From Gammaproteobacteria bacterium (GTDB lineage Bacteria > Pseudomonadota > Gammaproteobacteria > Magnimaribacterales > TMED112): a stretch of 7,151 nucleotides of DNA. The position numbers and the translations under genes are program-made. Location of the stretch: NCBI GenBank assembly GCA_002684055.1, contig NYUL01000001.1, positions 10,761 through 17,911 on the forward strand, given 5' to 3'. Below, one piece after another: positions 1 through 4,982 of the stretch (positions are counted from its first letter, which is position 1; the number at the start of each line of letters is the position of its first letter). The notes beneath the pieces are model-generated. The model ran no database searches. It saw nothing but the letters and a program-made list of their open reading frames with translations, and was not told the DNA's origin.

Positions 1-536
1 TTCAATGGAATATTTAAAAGAAAGCCTAAAGCTCCAATTATGAAAACAATCTTTGTTTGGGTAATTCCTTCACTATAATTTCTTAAGGCTTGATAAAGCG
101 TGATAGGTAAAGCCGCAAAAGCTACTGCTTTTAAGTAGCCTTGACTTACTCTGCTGATGGTATCTTCTGTTCCCAGAAGGTTGATTATTATGCCTGCATT
201 AAAAAGCAGAAAACTAAAAACTACTCCAATGACCAAACTTACCCACAGAAATTTTCTAGTTTTAGTTTTAATCTGTTCAAATTCATTTGCCCCAAAGTGT
301 TGAGCAATAATAGGGGCAATACCAAACATCACACCTGCTGTTAAAAAATATAGTGGATTGAATATTGATGCACCTAGACCAACACCAGCTAAATCGTTGG
401 CAGAGTATAGGCCGGCCATAATGTAATCAGTTGTTGTCATTGCATACATCACTAATTGACTTCCAAGTATTGGAAGACCAATTTTTTTAAAAACCTTTAC
501 TTCTTTAGAGAGATTTACTGAATTGAATTTGAGCAT
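1..536 (-). CDS. MATE-family multidrug/Na+ (or H+) antiporter, N-terminal part
   Basis: This is an inner-membrane exporter of the MATE (NorM/DinF) family, which expels cationic drugs or metabolites in exchange for Na+ or H+. Only 178 N-terminal residues are present. The gene runs off the left edge, and the family is usually about 440-460 residues. The start is ATG at 536-534 on the minus strand, immediately preceded by an in-frame TAG at 539-537, so no longer start is possible. Visible family marks are GLPILGSQ in the first helix, then T-D37-YIMAG, where Asp37 aligns with the cation-binding Asp of NorM (VDTVMAG), then an APIIAQHFGA loop after helix 2, and LRNYSEG followed by a GALGFLLNIPL helix. 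At least four hydrophobic segments can be recognised. No clear Shine-Dalgarno precedes the start. It is transcribed divergently from the acyltransferase operon. Family assignment is firm; substrate and coupling ion cannot be read from this fragment. Confidence 0.93.
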   Translation of the reverse strand, partial: MLKFNSVNLSKEVKVFKKIGLPILGSQLVMYAMTTTDYIMAGLYSANDLAGVGLGASIFNPLYFLTAGVMFGIAPIIAQHFGANEFEQIKTKTRKFLWVSLVIGVVFSFLLFNAGIIINLLGTEDTISRVSQGYLKAVAFAALPITLYQALRNYSEGITQTKIVFIIGALGFLLNIPL

Positions 537-553
537 CTAGAAAGTTATTCTAG

Positions 554-559
554 CTTATA
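554..559 (-). promoter_or_regulatory. Candidate -10 hexamer (TATAAG) for the MATE gene
   Basis: On the minus strand TATAAG matches the -10 consensus at five of six positions. A TTGATG at 584-579 lies 19 bases upstream as a possible -35, with slightly long spacing. The predicted start near 547 gives a leader of about 11 bases before the ATG at 536. The hexamer overlaps the plus-strand -10 by four bases. Confidence 0.35.
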
Positions 560-561
560 AT
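556..561 (+). promoter_or_regulatory. Consensus -10 hexamer (TATAAT) for the plus-strand operon
   Basis: TATAAT is a perfect sigma-70 -10 match. It would start transcription near 567-569, just at the GGAG at 569-572. No good -35 lies 16-18 bases upstream, so the element is suggestive only. If used, canonical starts at 688/691 would have a leader of about 120 bases that nevertheless reads as protein, whereas an AUC start at 580 would have a leader of about 11 bases. Confidence 0.4.
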
Positions 562-579
562 TAGACTTGGAGCTCAATC

Positions 580-687
580 ATCAATATAGAAAAAAGACCA
601 TTCTGGCTAAAACATTTTTTTAATTCGATAAGTTCGTTCTACATCCATCATTTTTTAAAACCAAAATTTAAAAACTTTGGTAAAAAT
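580..687 (+). other. Probable in-frame N-terminal extension of the acyltransferase, without a canonical start
   Basis: The acyltransferase frame is open without a stop from 565 (after TAG at 562-564) to its first canonical start at 688. Translation of the open stretch includes EKRPFWLKHFF, then a run of aromatic and basic residues, then FLKPKFKNFGKNV leading straight into MILNPQHLKIFG. From memory, related acyltransferases begin a few residues before an RPFWL-type motif, followed by a similar basic/aromatic helix, so this looks like real protein. The stretch contains no in-frame ATG, GTG or TTG. GGAG at 569-572 lies seven bases before an in-frame ATC at 580, giving MNIEKRPFW if AUC is used; ATA at 586 is another candidate. 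Alternatively TTG at 567 could be the start if the six-A run at 590-595 carries one extra base. The exact left boundary is uncertain. Confidence 0.6.
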
Positions 688-1293
688 GTGATGATCTTAA
701 ACCCCCAGCATCTAAAAATTTTTGGCAATAATATTTCTATTGGAGACTATGCAACTCTTATTACAGCTTCAGATAAACGCATAGATCTTTCAACATGGGA
801 AACAGACAAAATAAATGGAGAAGTTAATCTTGGTGCATATATATTAATATCGCCAGGCACAAGCATAAGAAGCGCAAAAAAAATTACCATTGGAGAATCC
901 ACCATGATCGCGTCAGATGTAACTATAACTGACTCAGATTGGCATGGGATATATGATCGGACAGATTATATTGCAACTCCCAAAGAAGTTATTATCGAAG
1001 ATAATGTCTGGATTGGAGAAAAATCTATCATCCTCAAAGGCAGCAAAATTGGGAAAAATAGCATCATTGGAGCAGGTTCAGTGGTCAGTGGTGTAGTGCC
1101 TGAAAACGTTGTTTTTGCAGGCAATCCTGCTCGAGAAATTAAGAAGCTTGATCAAGGAGAATTTGTTACCAGAAAGTCACTTTTTAGTGAATCATCAACA
1201 TATTTAGATGACCTTCTAATTATTGAGAAAAAGACGCTGGAAGCAAATACATTTCTTGGATGGATCAAATCAATTTTTTGGCCTAAAAAATGA
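688..1293 (+). CDS. Left-handed beta-helix (hexapeptide-repeat) acyltransferase
   Basis: This is a cytoplasmic transferase of the LbetaH/hexapeptide superfamily (maltose/galactoside O-acetyltransferase-like), expected to move an acyl group from acyl-CoA or acyl-ACP to a sugar or similar acceptor. From GTG at 688 it is 201 residues. Imperfect hexapeptide turns run from about residue 45 (EVNLGAYILISPG) through ITIGESTMIASDV to a long set at 100-150 (VIIEDNVWIGEKSIILKGS, IGKNSIIGAGSVV), ending in the family signature AGNPAR (144-149). His86 in DSDWHGIYDR is the likely catalytic base. The C-terminal tail (about 155-201) ends with an aromatic, basic FLGWIKSIFWPKK that might touch membrane. Neither GTG 688 nor ATG 691 has a Shine-Dalgarno, and the frame continues upstream with family-like sequence, so the true protein is probably about 235 residues. 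Its TGA overlaps the pdxB ATG. The acceptor is unknown; cell-envelope glycan modification is only a guess. Confidence 0.88.
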   Translation: MMILNPQHLKIFGNNISIGDYATLITASDKRIDLSTWETDKINGEVNLGAYILISPGTSIRSAKKITIGESTMIASDVTITDSDWHGIYDRTDYIATPKEVIIEDNVWIGEKSIILKGSKIGKNSIIGAGSVVSGVVPENVVFAGNPAREIKKLDQGEFVTRKSLFSESSTYLDDLLIIEKKTLEANTFLGWIKSIFWPKK

Positions 1294-2387
1294 AAATTCT
1301 TATTGATAAAAATATTCCTTATGTAGAGCATTTCTTTCAAGATCATCTTGATAATATTGAATATTTCACAGACCAAGATTTTGATATCAGTAAAGTGGTA
1401 GAGGATTCTGTTGTTATTACAAGATCAACATATAAAACACACGAAAAGAAAATATCTAATGCCGTTAAATTTCTTTGTTCTGCTTCAACAGGTGAGGATC
1501 ATTATGATAAGCAAGCTTTAGATGATATGAATATTCCATATGCCTTTTCAACAGGTGCTAATGCTATTGCAGTAAGGGAATACGTTTTTTCTATTACAGC
1601 ACTAATGTTAGAAGAAAAAAAAATTGAAAAAACCTCTCCTGTATTAGTAATCGGTTGTGGAAATATTGGCAAAGGTGTATTTGATACTCTTAAGTATTTT
1701 AATTTTAATGTTAGCTCCTATGATCCGTTTAAGCCAAGCACTAATAGCAATGATACTGTCGAAGGATATACTTTTATCTCATTGCATATTCCTTTTACAA
1801 CGTCTTCAGAATCAGAATATTTTACAGAAAATCTTTTTTACTCAACAAAATTTAAAGACTGTAAAGATGGAGCAATAATTCTTAATACATCTAGGGGAGG
1901 AGTAGTATCTGAAAAAGATTTCTTAGAACTTGATGAAGATCGCCACCACGTTCAACTAATTTCTGATGTTTTTGAGAATGAGCCTGAAGTGAATGAAGAT
2001 TTTTTAAACAAAAACTTATTTGCTACACCTCATATTGCTGGTCATTCACAATTTGCTAGATATCAAATGACTAAAATGGCATATGAAAATGTTATGAATT
2101 ACCTGGGTCTAGAAATAAATCAAAGAATTACTACTCTTGAAAATAAAATTATTAATTTTGATAAAAGTGCTTTTGATAAGGATATGAAAGAGTTTGGTCT
2201 ACCAGTTTCTTTAATACTTGATACATATAATCCTAAATTAGATGACTTTAAGCATAACGATTTCAAAAAGATAAGAGACAATTACAATAAAAGAATTGGC
2301 TACTCCCAAGTTGTCGTAAAAGGGTGTCACGAAAAATCAGATTGTTTTGACCTGAAGATGCTCGGATTTAAAGTCGAGGAGAACTAA
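1290..2387 (+). CDS. pdxB: Erythronate-4-phosphate dehydrogenase (PdxB)
   Basis: PdxB oxidises 4-phospho-D-erythronate to 2-oxo-3-hydroxy-4-phosphobutanoate, the second step of the DXP-dependent pyridoxal 5'-phosphate pathway, in the cytoplasm. The 365-residue protein (E. coli 378) has the D-2-hydroxyacid dehydrogenase layout. The N-terminal substrate domain carries ITRSTYKTHE and the STGEDHYD motif. The NAD-binding Rossmann fold has GCGNIG at 122-127. The catalytic triad reads Arg202 (NTSRGG), Glu231 (VFENEPE) and His248 (TPHIAGHS); the spacings of 29 and 17 equal those of E. coli Arg208/Glu237/His254. The C-terminal part (about 290-365) fits the PdxB dimerisation domain, including FKKIRDNYNKR, and separates it from generic phosphoglycerate dehydrogenase. 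Its ATG overlaps the acyltransferase TGA as ATGA, suggesting translational coupling. There is no visible Shine-Dalgarno. Confidence 0.93.
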   Translation: MKILIDKNIPYVEHFFQDHLDNIEYFTDQDFDISKVVEDSVVITRSTYKTHEKKISNAVKFLCSASTGEDHYDKQALDDMNIPYAFSTGANAIAVREYVFSITALMLEEKKIEKTSPVLVIGCGNIGKGVFDTLKYFNFNVSSYDPFKPSTNSNDTVEGYTFISLHIPFTTSSESEYFTENLFYSTKFKDCKDGAIILNTSRGGVVSEKDFLELDEDRHHVQLISDVFENEPEVNEDFLNKNLFATPHIAGHSQFARYQMTKMAYENVMNYLGLEINQRITTLENKIINFDKSAFDKDMKEFGLPVSLILDTYNPKLDDFKHNDFKKIRDNYNKRIGYSQVVVKGCHEKSDCFDLKMLGFKVEEN

Positions 2388-2406
2388 AAATAGTACAATT
2401 TATTAG

Positions 2407-2790
2407 ATGAAAAAAATTAATGATTCACTCACTGAAGAAGAGCTTATAGTTCTTAGAGATAAGGGTACAGAACGGCCTTTTACTGGCAAATTTAATTCCT
2501 TTTTCGAAGATGGTATTTATAAATGCAAAAACTGCAAAAAAGATCTCTTCCAATCAAATTCAAAGTTTGATGCTGGTTGTGGATGGCCAAGTTTTTTTGA
2601 GGCTATAGATGAGGAAGCAATTATCTATAAAAAAGATGATTCTATATTTGGTAGACCAAGAACTGAAATATTATGTTCAGGTTGTGAAGGTCATTTGGGC
2701 CATGTTTTTGATGATGGCCCAGCAGAAAAAACTGGTCTTAGGTATTGTGTAAACTCAATATCTATGGACTTTGAATCAGAGAACAAATAA
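2407..2790 (+). CDS. msrB: Peptide-methionine (R)-S-oxide reductase (MsrB)
   Basis: MsrB reduces the R-epimer of methionine sulfoxide in proteins, using thioredoxin, and so repairs oxidative damage. At 127 residues it is a single-domain, free-standing MsrB of normal size without a signal peptide, so cytoplasmic. Visible marks are the N-terminal LTEEELIVLRDKGTERPFTG, the structural zinc ligands Cys40/Cys43 (CKNC) and Cys90/Cys93 (CSGC), the GCGWPSF motif with Cys58 as probable resolving cysteine, GHLGHVFDDGP at 95-105, and catalytic Cys114 in GLRYCVNS. The zinc set is complete, as in the E. coli type. The ATG follows pdxB after 19 bases with no Shine-Dalgarno. A TACAAT at 2394-2399 could be a -10 giving a nearly leaderless message, but it has no good -35. 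The stop codon directly abuts the murJ start. Confidence 0.95.
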   Translation: MKKINDSLTEEELIVLRDKGTERPFTGKFNSFFEDGIYKCKNCKKDLFQSNSKFDAGCGWPSFFEAIDEEAIIYKKDDSIFGRPRTEILCSGCEGHLGHVFDDGPAEKTGLRYCVNSISMDFESENK

Positions 2791-4098
2791 TTGAAACTTT
2801 CAAATTTCTGGAAATCTTCCTTCGGTTTTACAGCATTAACATTTGTCTCTAGAGTTTTTGGCTACATAAGGGATTTAATGTTTTCGTCAATATTAGGTGC
2901 AAATGTCGTTCATGATATTTTTGTGGTAATTTTTAAGATTCCAAATGTTTTTAGAAGTTTTTTTGGGGAGGGAGCGCTAGCCCAGTCACTAACCCCAAGC
3001 ATCATAGAAGCAAAAGAAAATTTACATGCATTTCTAAACCAAATCTTTACAGTTCTATTTAGTGTTTTAGCTGCATTTGTACTATTTGTTATGCTTTTCC
3101 CTTCAATATTTGTAAGTATTTTTGCGCCAGGTTTTATTTCAGATGAAGCAAAATTTCTTGCTGCCTCTCAGTTTCTTGGGTATGTGTTTCCTTATATATT
3201 GCTCATATCATTAGTTGCTTTTTTAGGTGCAGTACAAAATTCAAGGAAAAAATTTCAGGTAGTTGCAGCTACACCAATTTTATTTAATTTAACTTTGATT
3301 GGTTTTGCATGTTTTGCAGAAGATCTTACCCTTAAGGTTATTGGCGCTTCAGTATTATTGGCTGGAATATTGCAATTATTATTAAATTTATTTGTGACAA
3401 ATAAACTCGGATACTTTCCTAGCTTCACAAAACAGTTTGAGAACAAGACATTAAATTCATTCTTTGCAAGATTTTTCCCTGCAATATTAGCAGCAGGTGT
3501 ATATCAGCTAAATGTATTAGTGGACACTATCTTCGCTTCCTTTCTTATTTCAGGCAGTCCAACTTGGTTATATCTATCTGATAGATTGATTCAGTTTCCA
3601 ATGGGGTTGTTTGGTGTAGCCATAGCCTTAGTTGCTTTACCAGATCTCACCGAACAGCTAGTTAATAAGAACAAAAAAGAATTCACTAAAGTTTTTTATA
3701 AAGGCTTTTTATCAACATTTCTATTGGGTTTATTGTCAGCGATATTTTATGTGCTTCTGTCATATCAGGTAATCCAATTACTATTTTTTAGGGGAGAATT
3801 CACAAATTATGATGTTGAAATGACATCATCGAGTCTAATTGCATACTCATATGCTCTGCCATTTTTATTGAGCTATAAATTTTTTAATAGTGTATTTTTT
3901 GCTGCCTCAAAAACCAAAATTGTTCTTATGCTGGGAACAATATCCCTCATAATGAATTTAGTACTTAATTATTTATTTATTTTTTCATATGATTGGGGTC
4001 ATGTTGGTCTAGCGTTAGCGACAACGTTTGCAGCTATTACCGTATGGTTACTAGCTGTTATTTTAATTATTAAGATGTTTTCAAAAAAAGTCATATGA
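2791..4098 (+). CDS. murJ: Lipid II flippase MurJ (MviN), short form
   Basis: MurJ flips undecaprenyl-linked lipid II across the inner membrane for peptidoglycan assembly (MOP exporter superfamily). The 435-residue protein is strongly hydrophobic, with about 12 membrane segments by eye. The N-terminal signature is present: SRVFGYIRD with Arg21 and Arg27, Asp42, and Arg55 in IPNVFRSFFGEGALAQ, matching E. coli Arg18, Arg24, Asp39 and Arg52. Arg265 in SDRLIQFPMGLFGVA matches essential Arg270. It ends about 75 residues earlier than E. coli MurJ (511), just after the segment that aligns with helix 12, so helices 13-14 seem absent. The end is a normal stop overlapping the ribF ATG, which argues against a truncation. 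The start must be TTG 2791: the preceding in-frame codon is the msrB TAA, and a later ATG would lose the essential arginines. Neighbours ribF and ileS are its usual partners. Confidence 0.93.
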   Translation: MKLSNFWKSSFGFTALTFVSRVFGYIRDLMFSSILGANVVHDIFVVIFKIPNVFRSFFGEGALAQSLTPSIIEAKENLHAFLNQIFTVLFSVLAAFVLFVMLFPSIFVSIFAPGFISDEAKFLAASQFLGYVFPYILLISLVAFLGAVQNSRKKFQVVAATPILFNLTLIGFACFAEDLTLKVIGASVLLAGILQLLLNLFVTNKLGYFPSFTKQFENKTLNSFFARFFPAILAAGVYQLNVLVDTIFASFLISGSPTWLYLSDRLIQFPMGLFGVAIALVALPDLTEQLVNKNKKEFTKVFYKGFLSTFLLGLLSAIFYVLLSYQVIQLLFFRGEFTNYDVEMTSSSLIAYSYALPFLLSYKFFNSVFFAASKTKIVLMLGTISLIMNLVLNYLFIFSYDWGHVGLALATTFAAITVWLLAVILIIKMFSKKVI

Positions 4099-4982
4099 AA
4101 GAGAGTTTTGCAGCAACTATAGGAAACTTTGATGGTGTTCATCTAGGACATCAAGAGCTAATAGACAAGGTTAAAATTACAGCAAGTGAAAGAACTTTAA
4201 GCACAAAAGTTATAACCTTTAATCCCTATCCTTTTGAATTCTTTCAATGGAAGAAAAAAAGAATATTATCTGAATTTGATAAAAGGCATATTTTTAATAG
4301 CTTGGGTATAGATCGAATAGTATCTATAGAGTTCAATGATGAATTCAGAAATCAAACAGCTAAAGAATTTTTTATCGATTATTTAGTTAAAGAAAATATT
4401 AAGTATTTGATTGTTGGAGAAGATTTTAAGTTTGGAAAAGATCGGCTTGGAGACATCAGACTCCTATCAGAGCTATGCAGTGAAAATGAAATTGAGCTAG
4501 AAATTTTAGAAGATTTCAAAACTAAAAATAACAAAGTGAGTAGTACGTTAATAAGAGAGTTGCTCGCTCATAACAATTTTGATGAAGCCAAAGAATATCT
4601 AGGCAGGCCTTACACTATTTCTGGTAATGTAATTAAAGGTAAGAATTTGGGTAGAAGAATATCTACCCCAACTGCTAACATAGACATTGATAACGTAGAA
4701 TTCTGTTTCAATGGGGTATTCCTAGGACGCACTTTTATAAAGGATAAAAGTTATTTTTGCATTATAAATTTTGGCCCAAAACCAACATTTGATGATTATA
4801 GGCAATCATTGGAGGCTCATATCATGGATTTTGATGAAAATATCTACGATCAAGCTTTGAGTATCGAATTTTTATGTAAAATTAGAGGTCAAGTTAAGTT
4901 TAATTCAGTTGAAGAACTCAAGATTCAAATTAATGAAGACAAGAACAAAGCAAGGGAGCTCTTAAAGAGTTATGAACGATAA
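4095..4982 (+). CDS. ribF: Bifunctional riboflavin kinase / FAD synthetase (RibF)
   Basis: RibF phosphorylates riboflavin to FMN and adenylylates FMN to FAD in the cytoplasm. The 295-residue protein (E. coli 313) has both modules. The N-terminal nucleotidyltransferase has GNFDGVHLGH at 10-19 with the HxGH ATP-binding element, VGEDFKFGKDRLGD in the middle, and SSTLIR from 149. The C-terminal riboflavin kinase (about 165-295) has RPYTISGNVIKGKNLGRRI, the metal/ATP-binding PTAN at 192-195, NFGPKPTF, and the likely catalytic Glu240 in SLEAHIMDF. The residue before the PTAN proline is Thr, where E. coli has Phe (GFPTAN). The N-terminus lacks roughly 15 residues that precede TIGNFDG in E. coli, and the ATGA overlap with murJ supports this short start. 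It ends with TAA, overlapping the ileS start by 11 bases, which suggests coupled translation. Both active sites look intact. Confidence 0.96.
   Translation: MKESFAATIGNFDGVHLGHQELIDKVKITASERTLSTKVITFNPYPFEFFQWKKKRILSEFDKRHIFNSLGIDRIVSIEFNDEFRNQTAKEFFIDYLVKENIKYLIVGEDFKFGKDRLGDIRLLSELCSENEIELEILEDFKTKNNKVSSTLIRELLAHNNFDEAKEYLGRPYTISGNVIKGKNLGRRISTPTANIDIDNVEFCFNGVFLGRTFIKDKSYFCIINFGPKPTFDDYRQSLEAHIMDFDENIYDQALSIEFLCKIRGQVKFNSVEELKIQINEDKNKARELLKSYER

Larger units (their letters stand above)
537..687. promoter_or_regulatory. Divergent control region between the MATE gene and the plus-strand operon
   Basis: This gap between opposite-strand genes must carry the promoters for both. A perfect consensus -10 hexamer, TATAAT, lies at 556-561 on the plus strand. 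On the minus strand TATAAG (559-554) overlaps it, so the two -10 elements share bases. Neither has a convincing -35: minus-strand TTGATG (584-579) sits 19 bases from its -10, and the plus-strand candidates are weak. Expected start sites, about seven bases past each -10, would give very short leaders: around 11 bases for the MATE gene, and a plus-strand transcript beginning near 568. The right part of the gap (about 565-687) seems to be coding sequence for the acyltransferase N-terminus rather than true spacer. No terminator hairpin or riboswitch-like structure was seen. Confidence 0.5.

Noticed and set aside
141..344. Plus-strand open frame of 67 codons
   Set aside because: It lies antisense to the well-matched MATE coding sequence, has low-complexity composition and resembles no family; it is a shadow frame.
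1152..1376. Minus-strand open frame across the acyltransferase/pdxB junction
   Set aside because: It is antisense to two strongly supported genes, with no motif or start signal.
1657..1878. Plus-strand open frame inside pdxB, leucine/isoleucine rich
   Set aside because: It is an out-of-frame reading of the PdxB Rossmann region, whose catalytic motifs fix the true frame; the hydrophobic look comes from AT-rich codons.
1290..2387. Annotation as generic D-3-phosphoglycerate dehydrogenase (SerA-like)
   Set aside because: The Arg202/Glu231/His248 spacing and the C-terminal dimerisation segment fit PdxB, and there is no ACT domain.
3255..3446. Minus-strand open frame inside murJ
   Set aside because: It is antisense to conserved membrane segments of MurJ and has no supporting features.
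2791..4098. MurJ as a frameshifted pseudogene because of its short length
   Set aside because: The frame is intact, all key arginines are kept, and the stop overlaps the ribF start as ATGA, a natural operon junction.
4959..4969. Small inverted repeat (CTCTT/AAGAG) at the ribF/ileS junction as a terminator
   Set aside because: Five-base arms with a one-base centre cannot form a stable hairpin, there is no T tract, and it lies within coding sequence just before the ileS start.
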